Below are positions 14,343 to 21,954 of a stretch of 21,954 bases of DNA, piece after piece (position 1 is the stretch's first letter; the number at the start of each line of letters is the position of its first letter). A program made the position numbers and the translations under genes. The stretch comes from Nioella sp964229645 (GTDB lineage Bacteria > Pseudomonadota > Alphaproteobacteria > Rhodobacterales > Rhodobacteraceae). Under the pieces are notes generated by a model. The model was given only the letters and a program-made list of their open reading frames with translations. It did no database searches and was not told the DNA's origin. The stretch is from positions 1 through 21,954 of the forward strand of contig NZ_CAXREX010000216.1 in assembly GCF_964229645.1 (NCBI RefSeq), in the 5' to 3' direction.

Positions 14343-14782
14343 CCCGCGCGCGCCTTCAACGAATCCCGGATCTCGATCAGGATATCCAGCTCGCTCGGGC
14401 CCGGATCGGGCTGCGGCTCGGGCGCGGCCTCGGCCTCTTCCTTGGCCATCGCGGCCTCTTTGACCTTGTTGAGCGTGCGCACCAGCATGAAAACCACGAA
14501 GGCGATGATCAGGAAGTTGATGATGGCCATGATGAACGAGCCGTAGGCGAAGGTCGCGGCCCCTGCCTCTCGTGCGGCATCGAGCGTCGCGTAGTCCCCG
14601 CCGCCCATCGTGTAGAAGAGGTTCGAGAAATCGATGCCCCCCGTGAAAAGCCCGATGAAGGGCTGGATCAGGTCATCGACCAGTGATTTGACGATCGCCG
14701 TGAAGGCCGCGCCGACGATAATCCCCACGGCCATGTCCATGACGTTGCCGCGCGCAATGAAATCCTTGAACTCTTTGAGCAT
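14339..14782 (-). CDS. mscL: Large-conductance mechanosensitive channel
   Basis: The 147-residue protein begins MLKEFKDFIARGNVMDMAVG, the classic MscL N-terminus. TM1 is about 15-40, the periplasmic loop about 45-77, TM2 about 78-103, and a C-terminal helix PSELDILIEIRDSL matches the cytoplasmic bundle. It opens under hypo-osmotic shock as a homopentamer in the inner membrane. I chose the ATG at 14782 because upstream in-frame codons (to 14845) do not match the family and AGGTGAG precedes this ATG. An Ala/Glu/Pro-rich insert (about 112-130) sits before the last helix. Confidence 0.96.
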   Translation of the reverse strand: MLKEFKDFIARGNVMDMAVGIIVGAAFTAIVKSLVDDLIQPFIGLFTGGIDFSNLFYTMGGGDYATLDAAREAGAATFAYGSFIMAIINFLIIAFVVFMLVRTLNKVKEAAMAKEEAEAAPEPQPDPGPSELDILIEIRDSLKARAG

Positions 14783-14895
14783 CTCACCTGTTTCCTTATG
14801 TCCTGTTGCCGAGGCATGGCCCCGGGGCGAGAATATCTTCCACACTCTTTGGTTGATTGTCTCCTCAAAAGTGACAGCCCCCCTCAGCCCGCGGA

Positions 14896-15600
14896 ATGAC
14901 CATGACCGACCTTTCCGCCTTCCCGATCACCCGCCGCTGGCCTGCCACGGACCCCGAGGCGATCCAGCTCTATGCCTTCCCCACGCCCAACGGCGTCAAG
15001 ATTTCCATCGCTCTCGAAGAGCTTGGCCTGCGCTACGAGGCCCACAAGGTCACGCTGAAGCCGGAAGACGTGAAAAGCCCCGCCTTCCTGTCCCTCAACC
15101 CCAATGGCAAGATCCCCGCGATCATCGACCCGAACGGGCCGAACGGTGCGCCCCTGGGCCTGTTCGAAAGCGGGGCGATCCTGATCTACCTGGCGGAAAA
15201 GACCGGGCGCCTGATGGGTAACGGCACCGCCGAGCGGCTCGAGGTGCTGCAATGGCTGATGTTCCAGATGGCCGGCATCGGCCCGATGTTCGGGCAACTG
15301 GGCTTTTTCTACCGGGGCGAGGGCGCGTCGATCCAGGACCGCCGCGCCAAGGATCGGTATATTGCGGAAACCCGGCGGCTGTTATCGGTGATCGAGACCC
15401 GCCTCGACGGGCAGGACTGGCTCTGTGGAAGTTATTCCATGGCCGACATCGCCACCGCACCGTGGCTACGGATGCTGTGCCTGATCGACGCGCGCGAGGC
15501 CGTGGGGTGGTGGGACCACCCCAATTGCATCGCCTATCTCGATCGTTTCCTGGCGCGGCCCGCGGTGCAAAGGGGGCTGGTCACCCCGCCCCGCGACTGA
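14896..15600 (+). CDS. Glutathione S-transferase, YfcG/Ure2p-like (nu class)
   Basis: The 234-residue protein has an N-terminal thioredoxin-like GST domain with PTPNGVKISIALEE (residues 29-42), NPNGKIPAI (68-76) and ESGAILIYLAEK (91-102), and a C-terminal helical domain with WLMFQMAGIGPMFGQ. The TPNG pattern is that of nu-class GSTs, which act as glutathione-dependent disulfide reductases or peroxidases. E. coli YfcG is the closest relative I recall. The ATG at 14902 is an alternative start. It is divergent from mscL and convergent with the flavoprotein gene; the stops are adjacent (15600/15601). Confidence 0.9.
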   Translation: MTMTDLSAFPITRRWPATDPEAIQLYAFPTPNGVKISIALEELGLRYEAHKVTLKPEDVKSPAFLSLNPNGKIPAIIDPNGPNGAPLGLFESGAILIYLAEKTGRLMGNGTAERLEVLQWLMFQMAGIGPMFGQLGFFYRGEGASIQDRRAKDRYIAETRRLLSVIETRLDGQDWLCGSYSMADIATAPWLRMLCLIDAREAVGWWDHPNCIAYLDRFLARPAVQRGLVTPPRD

Positions 15601-16248
15601 TCACGCCTTCCAGCGGAAATCCGTCAGATGCGCCGGGGCATCGACCCCGGGCAGGTTCAGCGGGTCGGGCTGCAGCGGCCCGACGCGGGTTTCCACCGGG
15701 ATCACACCCGCCCAGATCGGCAGGGCGTAGTCCTCCTCATCATCCTGCGGCCCGCCTGTGCGGATCTTGGCCGCGCCTTCGGTAATCTCCATTCCCAGCA
15801 CGGTCGTGGCCTTCAGTTCCTGCGGCTGGTTCGGGCGCAGATGCGCCGCGCGGCCCGGCCAGAGCCCGTCGATGAAGGCCGACAGGCGCGCCTCTTTCTG
15901 GTCATCGGGCACCACGAAGGCGCGCCCGAACAGCATGACCGAACGCGCATTGACCGAATGGTGCATCCCCGACCGCGCCATGACGAAGCCGTCAAGGATC
16001 GACACCGTCAGGCAGACCTCGGCCCCCTTGCTGGCGCGGATGGCGCGGCTGGCGCTGGAGCCGTGCCAGTAGACGTGATCGCCCTCTCGCCATTGCAGGG
16101 TGGGCGTGACATAGGGCCTGCCGTCGATGACGTAGCCCACGCAGCATTGCGGCTGCGCATCGAGGATCGAGTCGATGGTCGGGCGGTCGAAATGGCCCCG
16201 CTCGTGCAGGCGGCGCAGGCGGCTGCGGTCGGTGATGGCAAGGGTCAT
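15601..16248 (-). CDS. Pyridoxamine 5'-phosphate oxidase-type FMN-binding protein
   Basis: The 215-residue protein belongs to the PPOX split-barrel superfamily, most like the Pyridox_ox_2 group. Features are the N-terminal segment with LDAQPQCCVGYVIDGRPYVTPTLQW (split here in description, about residues 29-53), a YWHGSSASRAIR-type turn (about 60-71), and VMARSGMHHSVNARSVMLFG. It probably binds FMN; the substrate is unknown and it need not act on pyridoxamine phosphate. AAGGA lies eight bases before the ATG at 16248. It is divergent from a MocR-type regulator, which suggests control by that protein. Confidence 0.85.
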   Translation of the reverse strand: MTLAITDRSRLRRLHERGHFDRPTIDSILDAQPQCCVGYVIDGRPYVTPTLQWREGDHVYWHGSSASRAIRASKGAEVCLTVSILDGFVMARSGMHHSVNARSVMLFGRAFVVPDDQKEARLSAFIDGLWPGRAAHLRPNQPQELKATTVLGMEITEGAAKIRTGGPQDDEEDYALPIWAGVIPVETRVGPLQPDPLNLPGVDAPAHLTDFRWKA

Positions 16249-16259
16249 GGCAGGGTTCC

Positions 16260-16288
16260 TTTTCCAGCGTGTTGCCGACGGTTTTCCA
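16260..16288. repeat. TTTTCCA direct repeat in the MocR/flavoprotein intergenic region
   Basis: Two TTTTCCA copies (16260-16266 and 16282-16288) begin 22 bases apart, two helical turns, in the 80-base gap between divergent genes. MocR-type regulators often bind direct repeats. The first copy is the complement of the ribosome site region of the flavoprotein gene, so part of the match may be incidental. Confidence 0.5.
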
Positions 16289-16328
16289 TGCGATTAGTCT
16301 GTAAGAAATATCCAATTTCGGGAATTAT

Positions 16329-17768
16329 ATGCAGACCAATTTACAGGCCGCCCTGCTGGCCCTCAGCCTCGACCGGTCCAGCACCGCGCCCCTGCACGCA
16401 CAACTGACCGAGGCCCTGCGCGCCCTGATCCTCGACGGCACCGCCCGTCCGGGCGAACGCCTGCCTGCCAGCCGGGACCTTGCGGCGGAACTGTCGGTCT
16501 CGCGCCAGACCACGCTGACCGCACTCGACCAGTTGATCGCCGAGGGCTACCTCGCCGCGCGGCGCGGCGCGGGCACCTTCGTGGCGCGCGACCTTCCGCA
16601 CCTGTCCCCTCCCGTGCAGGTCCCGGCGGATGGCCCTCGGGCAGAGGGCCCCTCCGCCCTTCGGGTCTTTCAGCCCGGCCTGCCGGACATGGCGCTTTTC
16701 CCGCACGGAACATGGGCAAGGCATCTGGACCGGGCCTGGCGCAGCCCCGACCCCGGCCTTCTGGGCAACGCCGACCCGTTCGGCTGGCCGCGCCTGCGCG
16801 CCGCCATCGCCAGCCACCTGGGCGCGTGGCGCGGGCTGGATTGTTCGGCCGGGCAGGTGATCGTGACCTCCGGGTCGGTGGAGACCTTCGAAACGCTGTT
16901 CCGTGCCCTCTTCGCACCGGGGGAAACGGTGCTGATCGAAACCCCGGGCTACGCGCCGATGCGCCACGCGGCGATGACCGCAGGGTTGAGGCACCAGCCC
17001 CTGCCGGTAGACAACGGCGGTGCGATCCTGCCCACCGAGGCGCTGGCGCGCGGTGCCGTGGTGTCGCCCTCTCGGCACTATCCTCTCGGGGTGACCATGC
17101 CACTGGCCCGCAGGCTCGCGCTGCTGGACTGGGCGCGGCGGCAGGGGACGTGGATCATCGAGGACGACTACGACAGCGAGTTTCGCTACACCGGCACGCC
17201 CCGGCCTGCGCTGGCCGCGCTCGGCCCTGCGCAGACAATCTACGTCGGCAGCTTTTCCAAGCTGTTCTCGCCTACGCTGCGGCTTGGCTACATGGTCGTG
17301 CCGCAGCCGCTTCTGGACAGGGTCCGCGCCGCCATGGCACGCACCGGCCCCCGCGCCTCGCTGGTGCCGCAACCGGCGCTGGCCAGTTTCATGGAAAGCG
17401 GCGAGTTCGCGATCCACCTGCGCCGGATGCGCCGGACCTACGCGGATCGCAGGGCCGCGCTGCGCGCGGCGATCCTGCGGCTGCTGCCCGGCCGCGTGAC
17501 CCTGCCCGACGATCCGGCCGGAATGCATGTTGTCTGCCACCCCGGCCCGGACTGGGGCAACCGACCGGACACCGATATCGCGGCGCGTGCCCGTGCGCAT
17601 GGGCTTGGCCTGCGGGCCCTGTCGGCCTATTGGCCGGACGGGGACGGGCCTCAGGGGCTGGTGCTGGGATTTGCCGCCTTCCCGCCCGACCGGCTGGCCG
17701 AAGGCGCGGCGACGCTTGCGCGCCTCTTCGCTCAGGCGGAACCCGGCAAGGCCTCGGTCAGAACGTAG
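16329..17768 (+). CDS. MocR/PdxR-like GntR-family regulator with aminotransferase domain
   Basis: The 479-residue protein has an N-terminal GntR winged helix-turn-helix (about residues 19-85; PLHAQLTEALRALILDG then PASRDLAAELSVSRQT) joined by a linker to a fold-type I aminotransferase domain (about 115-475). The PLP lysine is K311 in VGSFSKLF, and IIEDDYDSEFRY (about 277-288) is the conserved cofactor-ring segment. MocR proteins use PLP or its amino acid adducts as effectors. The adjacent divergent PPOX-type gene is the probable target. The 3' end overlaps the convergent YtoQ gene by 37 bases. Confidence 0.92.
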   Translation: MQTNLQAALLALSLDRSSTAPLHAQLTEALRALILDGTARPGERLPASRDLAAELSVSRQTTLTALDQLIAEGYLAARRGAGTFVARDLPHLSPPVQVPADGPRAEGPSALRVFQPGLPDMALFPHGTWARHLDRAWRSPDPGLLGNADPFGWPRLRAAIASHLGAWRGLDCSAGQVIVTSGSVETFETLFRALFAPGETVLIETPGYAPMRHAAMTAGLRHQPLPVDNGGAILPTEALARGAVVSPSRHYPLGVTMPLARRLALLDWARRQGTWIIEDDYDSEFRYTGTPRPALAALGPAQTIYVGSFSKLFSPTLRLGYMVVPQPLLDRVRAAMARTGPRASLVPQPALASFMESGEFAIHLRRMRRTYADRRAALRAAILRLLPGRVTLPDDPAGMHVVCHPGPDWGNRPDTDIAARARAHGLGLRALSAYWPDGDGPQGLVLGFAAFPPDRLAEGAATLARLFAQAEPGKASVRT

Positions 17769-18184
17769 CGCAGGATCTCAACCACCTGTTCCGGCTCCTC
17801 CGCCACGGCCAGCGCTGCGGCGTGGACCTCTTTCAGCGCGTGCTGATGCTCGGGCATCGACAGCACGATGATCGACTTGCCGAGCGCGGCCGCATAGCCG
17901 GCATCGAAGGCCGCGTTCCACTGCTTGTATTTCTCGCCGAAGCGCACCACGACCACGTCGGCCTGCTCGATCCCGCGCCGCGTGCGGATCGCGTTCACCT
18001 TGGCGCCCTTGTGATCGTGCCAGAACTTGCTGTCTTCCGCGCCCAGGATCGCCACGCCGCAGTCGTCGCTGGCGTCATGATCGGTGACAGGCGCCGAGAA
18101 TGATACCTGCAGCCCCTCGGCGCCGGTCACGATCCGTTCACGCCAATCGGTGTGAATCTCGCCAGACAGGTAAACCTTCAGCAT
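17732..18184 (-). CDS. YtoQ-family protein, nucleoside deoxyribosyltransferase-like
   Basis: The 150-residue protein opens MLKVYLSGEIHTDWRERI and fits the YtoQ family in length and in the segments SFSAPVTDHDASDDCG and KVNAIRTRRGIEQADVVVVRFG. YtoQ proteins are grouped with nucleoside 2-deoxyribosyltransferase folds; no activity has been established that I know of. I chose the ATG at 18184, preceded by GGGAGGGAG, rather than a TTG at 18217. It lies downstream of pheT on the same strand, 99 bases away, and overlaps the end of the MocR gene by 37 bases. Confidence 0.85.
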   Translation of the reverse strand: MLKVYLSGEIHTDWRERIVTGAEGLQVSFSAPVTDHDASDDCGVAILGAEDSKFWHDHKGAKVNAIRTRRGIEQADVVVVRFGEKYKQWNAAFDAGYAAALGKSIIVLSMPEHQHALKEVHAAALAVAEEPEQVVEILRYVLTEALPGSA

Positions 18185-18232
18185 GTCGCTGCTCCCTCCC
18201 GCTTCATTGTTCCACAAGTATCCCAGGGGGGT

Positions 18233-18253
18233 GCGGGGGGAGGATCCCCCCGC
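18233..18253. repeat. G-rich hairpin between pheT and the YtoQ gene
   Basis: A perfect 9-bp stem (18233-18241 with 18245-18253) with a GGA loop lies 30 bases past the pheT stop. It contains runs of six G and six C. No T-run follows in the minus direction, so it is not a canonical terminator, though it may stabilise the pheT mRNA end or slow polymerase. Confidence 0.6.
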
Positions 18254-18283
18254 GGATCGACGCGCCTTGCGCGGCGAAACCGA

Positions 18284-20704
18284 TCAACCCCTCAGGACAC
18301 CGCCCGTGGCCTTCGTGACCTTCTCGACGATCTTCGCGCCGACGGCCTCGATCTCTTCCTCGGTCAGTGTCTTGTCGCGCGGCTGCAAGCGCACGGTCAG
18401 GGCCACCGATTTCTTGCCTGCGCCCATCTGCGCCTCGGCCTTTTCGCCGGCAAACTCGTCGAAGATGCGCACATCCTCGATCAGTTTCTTGTCAGCGCCA
18501 GCGGCGGCATTGGCAAGGTTTACTGCCTCGACGCCCGCGTCCACCACGAAGGCAAAGTCGCGTTCCACCGTCTGCAGGTCGGCCATGTCGAGCGCCCCTC
18601 GGCTCGCCCCCTGGCTGCGCGGCATCGGGATTTCCTCGGGGAAGAGGGTGAAGGCCATCGCCGGGCCTTTCACGTCCATCTCTGCCAGCACCTTGGGGTG
18701 CAGTTCGCCGAAGATGCCCAGCATCTTCTTGGGGCCAAGGCAGATGCGCCCGTGTCGGCCCGGATGCCACCAGGCATCGCCGTCGCGCAGGATCTGCACC
18801 TTGGCAGGAGCCCCCATGGCGGCCAGCACCGCCTCGGCATCGGCCTTCACGTCGAAGACATCCACCGGACGACGCCCGCCATGCGGGCTGCGTGGGCCGT
18901 TATGGCCGACCAGCAGGCCGGACACCTGCAAATGCTGCTCGGTCGGCTCGCCGCCTTGGAAGGCGTGGCCTACCTCGAACAGGGCCAGGTCCATGAAGCC
19001 GCGCGCCTGGTTGCGGGCCGCCGCCTGCAAGAGGCCGGGCAGAAGGCCGGGGCGCATGTGGCTCATCTCGCTGGAAATCGGGTTTTCCAGCATCACGTCA
19101 TCGGTGCCGCCGCCAAAGAGGGCCGCCGACGCCTTGTCGATGAAGCTGTAGGTCACGCATTCGTTGTAGCCGAGCGCGGCCACCGTGCGCCGGGCCGCAC
19201 GTTCGCGCGTCTGCATGTGCGTCAGAACCGGGGCAGGCACGCCCGGTTTCGGGCGGCGCATGGGCTGCGGCTCCAGCTTGGTCAGCGAGGCCACGCGCGC
19301 GACCTCCTCAACCAGGTCCGCCTCGCCCTGCACGTCACGCCGCCAGGACGGCACCCAGACCTCCAGCACTTCGCCAGAGCCAGTGGCCGAGAAGCCAAGC
19401 GCGGTCAGGATGCGCGCCTGTTCCTCTTTCGGAATCTCCATGCCCACAAGGCTGATGACCCGCGCGGTATCAAGCTTGTAGCTGCGCGCGGTGTTGAGAG
19501 CGGCACCTGCTTCGACAACCTCCGACGCCTCGCCGCCGCACAGATCGAGGATCATTTTCGTCGCCGCTTCCAGACCCGGCAGGGTGTATTCGGGGTCGAC
19601 GCCCCGCTCGAACCGGTAGCGCGCGTCGGAATGGATCTTCAGGTCGCGGCCCGTGTAGGCGGTGCGCACCGGGTCCCAGTAGGCGCTTTCGAGAAAGACG
19701 TTCACGGTCTCCTCGGTGCAACCGGTCGGGTCGCCACCCATGATGCCCGCGATGCTTTCCACCGCTTCCTCATCGGAGATGGCGATCTGGCCCGGCTGGA
19801 AGGTGTATTCCTTGTCATCGAGCGCAACCAGCGTTTCCCCGCCTTCGGCCTTGTGCACCCGCAGGCTGCCCTTGACCTTGTCGGCGTCGAAGACGTGCAG
19901 CGGGCGGTTCTGGTCATAGGTGAAGAAGTTCGTCACATCGACCAGGGCCGAGATCGGTCGCAAGCCAATGGCGCGCAGACGGTCCTGAAGCCACTGGGGC
20001 GAGGGGCCGTTCTTGACGCCCTTGATCAGGCGACCGGTGAAATGCGGACAATCGTCCAGCGTGTCGGCGTCGATGCTGACCCCGATCGGGCAGGGGAAGC
20101 TGCCCGGCACGGTGGCGTCATCCAGCGGCTTCAGCGTGCCAAGGCCGCGCGCGGCCAGGTCGCGCGCCACGCCACGCACGCCAAGCGCATCCTGGCGGTT
20201 GGGGGTAATGGCGATCTCGATCACCGGATCGACCTTGGCCGGGTCGTTTGCCGCCAGCCAGTCGATGAAGCGTTCCCCCACCTCGCCGGACGGCAGTTCG
20301 ATGATGCCGTCATGTTCGTCGGAAAGCTCCAGCTCGCGTTCCGACGCCATCATGCCGTAGCTCTCGATGCCCCGGATCTTGCCCACGCCGATGGTGGTGT
20401 CGATGCCGGGCACGTAGGTGCCGGGCTTGGCCAGGACCACGGTAATCCCTGCCCGCGCATTGGGGGCGCCGCAGATGATCTGCATCTCGCCCTCGTCGGT
20501 CTCGACCTTGCACACGCGCAGCCGGTCGGCCTCGGGGTGCTTCTCGGCATGGGTGACCTTGGCGATGGTAAATTCCTTCAGGCGCGAGGCGCGATCCTCG
20601 ACCCCTTCGACCTCCAGCCCGATGTCGTTCAGCACCTCGCAGATCTCGTCCAGCGAGGCGGTGGTGTCCAGGTGGTCCTTCAACCAGGAGAGGGTGAATT
20701 TCAT
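18284..20704 (-). CDS. pheT: Phenylalanyl-tRNA synthetase beta subunit
   Basis: The 806-residue protein is a complete PheT. It starts MKFTLSWLKDHLDTTASLDE, followed by the EMAP-type tRNA-binding domain (about 39-150), the B3/B4 editing domain (about 213-387), B5 (about 400-470), the catalytic-like core (about 480-700), and the FDX-ACB anticodon-binding domain (about 712-805). With PheS it charges tRNA-Phe in the cytoplasm. The upstream neighbour is on the opposite strand, so pheT is not directly co-transcribed with pheS here. An 8-bp inverted repeat lies in its leader. Confidence 0.97.
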   Translation of the reverse strand: MKFTLSWLKDHLDTTASLDEICEVLNDIGLEVEGVEDRASRLKEFTIAKVTHAEKHPEADRLRVCKVETDEGEMQIICGAPNARAGITVVLAKPGTYVPGIDTTIGVGKIRGIESYGMMASERELELSDEHDGIIELPSGEVGERFIDWLAANDPAKVDPVIEIAITPNRQDALGVRGVARDLAARGLGTLKPLDDATVPGSFPCPIGVSIDADTLDDCPHFTGRLIKGVKNGPSPQWLQDRLRAIGLRPISALVDVTNFFTYDQNRPLHVFDADKVKGSLRVHKAEGGETLVALDDKEYTFQPGQIAISDEEAVESIAGIMGGDPTGCTEETVNVFLESAYWDPVRTAYTGRDLKIHSDARYRFERGVDPEYTLPGLEAATKMILDLCGGEASEVVEAGAALNTARSYKLDTARVISLVGMEIPKEEQARILTALGFSATGSGEVLEVWVPSWRRDVQGEADLVEEVARVASLTKLEPQPMRRPKPGVPAPVLTHMQTRERAARRTVAALGYNECVTYSFIDKASAALFGGGTDDVMLENPISSEMSHMRPGLLPGLLQAAARNQARGFMDLALFEVGHAFQGGEPTEQHLQVSGLLVGHNGPRSPHGGRRPVDVFDVKADAEAVLAAMGAPAKVQILRDGDAWWHPGRHGRICLGPKKMLGIFGELHPKVLAEMDVKGPAMAFTLFPEEIPMPRSQGASRGALDMADLQTVERDFAFVVDAGVEAVNLANAAAGADKKLIEDVRIFDEFAGEKAEAQMGAGKKSVALTVRLQPRDKTLTEEEIEAVGAKIVEKVTKATGGVLRG

Positions 20705-20727
20705 CGCTTTCGTCCCTTGCGTCTTAC

Positions 20728-20756
20728 CCGCCCGCGCTTAGCGCAGTTGCGGGCGG
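20728..20756 (-). promoter_or_regulatory. Inverted repeat in the pheT leader
   Basis: CCGCCCGC (20728-20735) and GCGGGCGG (20749-20756) form an 8-bp stem starting 24 bases before the pheT ATG. A second, mutually exclusive palindrome GCGCT-T-AGCGC (20734-20744) overlaps the left arm. Two competing structures could regulate pheT, but no T-run or leader peptide is clear. Confidence 0.35.
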
Positions 20757-20863
20757 AATGGAACCCGGGGCGAAGGCCGGCCGCGCAGATTGAACCGTGC
20801 GACAGCGCCATTCGACACACGGGTGATGTGCGGGGACCGCACCAACGCAGAAAGGAGCATTCC

Positions 20864-21538
20864 ATGCGTCCCCATTTCCTTCGTGCAGCCCTGGCTGCCG
20901 CCCTTCTCGCCGCGCCCGCAGCACATGCGGACATGGTGATCGTCCAGCAAGGTACCTTCCCTGGCCCCATCCGCTTTGCCCAGCCAATGCCCGTCCCGTC
21001 CCATGGGTCGGCCTTTGCCATGGCTGAGCGGTTCATCCAGGATACCGTCATATCCCGGGCTCCGGCCCCGATCGTGATCTCCGATCCCCGTCCGCTTCCC
21101 CTGCCCCTGCCTGTCCTGCCGATCGTCCCGATCCCCGTGGAGGACGAGGTCGATCTGGACACCCCGTCCGACCCGATCAGCTTTGCCGGGTCCTGGCGCC
21201 TGGCCGAGATCGTGGATGACACGGGCGCGCCGCTGTCGGTCGCGGCAGAGCTTCTGGCCGCGACCCAGTTCAACGTCGATATCGACGGGGCCTTCTACGC
21301 CTATGCCGGGTGCAACGGCATGTTCGGAGAGCTTCGGATGGAAGACGGCATCGTCTCCACCGCCGAATACGGCATGACCCTGATGGCCTGTTTCGGCCCG
21401 GTAGCCGACCTGGAACGCGCCTTCATGGGCGTTCTGGACAATGCCGCGCTCGTGGCGCAGGGCAACGGGCTGCTGATCCTGCTCGACGATGACGGCGACA
21501 AGCTGGCCGAGTTCGAGCTGGTCGCCGAGGCGCCCTAA
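20864..21538 (+). CDS. Secreted META-domain (HslJ-like) protein
   Basis: The 224-residue protein has a signal peptide ending near AHA-D (residues 20-23), so it is exported. A Pro-rich linker (about 66-105) leads to a META domain (about 108-218) starting GSWRLAEI, with YAGCNGMFGEL and GMTLMACFGP; C150 and C176 could pair. META/HslJ proteins are small periplasmic or outer-membrane-linked proteins of poorly known function. The start at 20864 is set by AAAGGAG (20851-20857). A much longer in-frame open stretch upstream is antisense to pheT and is not part of the gene. Its stop overlaps the amidotransferase stop (CTAA). Confidence 0.88.
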   Translation: MRPHFLRAALAAALLAAPAAHADMVIVQQGTFPGPIRFAQPMPVPSHGSAFAMAERFIQDTVISRAPAPIVISDPRPLPLPLPVLPIVPIPVEDEVDLDTPSDPISFAGSWRLAEIVDDTGAPLSVAAELLAATQFNVDIDGAFYAYAGCNGMFGELRMEDGIVSTAEYGMTLMACFGPVADLERAFMGVLDNAALVAQGNGLLILLDDDGDKLAEFELVAEAP

Positions 21539-21954
21539 CCCGCGAGGCTCGTCAGCCAGTTCCTGATTTCGGTCAACCGGGTCAGGGGCACGAAATCACC
21601 GGGCGCGGCCCCCAACCGGCGGGCCGCGCCCGCATCCGTTTCAGCCGCCCTGTAGTCGGCGCGAACCGCCTCCGTTCCCGTGCCGAGCCGCTCGAAGATC
21701 TCCGCGATGCCGACAGGTGTTATCTCGGGGTGATACTGCACGCCCCAGAAGCGGATGCGCCCCTGTTCATAGGCGAAGGCCTGCACCGGGGAATGCGCGT
21801 TTCCCGACAGAAGCACCGCCCCTTCGGGCAGTCGCTGCACCTCGTCGCGATGGACGCAAGGCACCGCGTAGCCATCGTCTCGCCCCGCAAGGAAAGGATG
21901 CGCGCGGCCTGCGTCGGTCAGCCGGATATCCAGCGCCAGCCCGTCTTCGCGCCC
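21535..21954 (-). CDS. Class I glutamine amidotransferase (GMP synthase-like), C-terminal part
   Basis: 139 codons of the C-terminal part are present; the N-terminus lies past the right edge. The segment GVQYHPEI holds the catalytic His and Glu of class I amidotransferases, and VPCVHRDEV with LSGNAHSPVQAF matches free-standing GMP synthase-like GATases. The nucleophile Cys would be beyond the window. The substrate is unknown. No synthetase domain can be judged from this fragment. Confidence 0.88.
   Translation of the reverse strand, partial: GREDGLALDIRLTDAGRAHPFLAGRDDGYAVPCVHRDEVQRLPEGAVLLSGNAHSPVQAFAYEQGRIRFWGVQYHPEITPVGIAEIFERLGTGTEAVRADYRAAETDAGAARRLGAAPGDFVPLTRLTEIRNWLTSLAG

Noticed and set aside
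18152..20863. A very long plus-strand open frame continuous with the META gene
   Set aside because: It is antisense to pheT, whose domains are all intact, and stays open because of GC-rich codon bias. The META gene has its own ribosome site and signal peptide at 20864.
1..21954. tRNA or rRNA genes, CRISPR arrays, insertion sequences, prophage or integrase genes
   Set aside because: I looked and found no regularly spaced repeats, transposase motifs or recognisable RNA gene; all long frames are housekeeping or accessory chromosomal genes.

Overview
The window is ordinary chromosomal DNA of a high-GC alphaproteobacterium, most likely a member of the Rhodobacteraceae/Roseobacter group. This rests on gene content and order that I recognise from that group: a TlpA-like thioredoxin divergent from argH, a tiny lipoprotein directly after argH, a GcvA-type LysR gene, a mobA-linked conserved protein, and phaA-phaB. 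Placement is by recall and inspection, not by a database search. I see no rRNA, tRNA, CRISPR array, insertion sequence, prophage or integrase, and no intergenic gap longer than about 170 bases.

Layout, left to right. Bases 1-1638 hold the 3' part of ispE convergent with a decaprenyl-type diphosphate synthase. Bases 1695-2944 hold a DUF2007 protein, a TrmN6-type methyltransferase and a DUF465 (YdcH-like) coiled coil. Bases 2972-4204 hold a LysR regulator divergent from a small unknown ORF. Bases 4201-7274 are a minus-strand block: phaB, phaA and an EAL-domain c-di-GMP phosphodiesterase. Bases 7385-9966 hold tag (3-methyladenine glycosylase), a periplasmic thioredoxin and argH. Bases 9963-11762 hold a small lipoprotein, greA and an unknown two-helix membrane protein. 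Bases 11759-13209 hold a DUF429-like protein and mobA. Bases 13318-15600 hold azlC-azlD, mscL and a YfcG-like GST. Bases 15601-18184 hold a PPOX-type flavoprotein, its divergent MocR/PdxR-like regulator and a YtoQ-family protein. Bases 18284-21954 hold pheT, a secreted META-domain protein and a truncated class I glutamine amidotransferase.

The most coherent functional unit is the PHB block. PhaA (acetyl-CoA to acetoacetyl-CoA) and PhaB (to 3-hydroxybutyryl-CoA) make the polyhydroxyalkanoate monomer. A 15-bp inverted repeat containing CTGC-N3-GCAG, the motif I recall for the PHB regulator PhaR of Rhodobacter, lies between the EAL gene and phaA. A hairpin terminator separates phaA from phaB and another follows phaB, so phaB probably has its own promoter.

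I found no clear new multi-gene system. The items most worth a second look are small: the candidate PhaR operator, the small ORF divergent from the LysR gene, three TAAGGC hexamers before azlC, a TTTTCCA direct repeat between the MocR gene and the flavoprotein gene, the DUF429-like protein coupled to mobA, and four convergent gene pairs whose stop codons overlap by exactly four bases.
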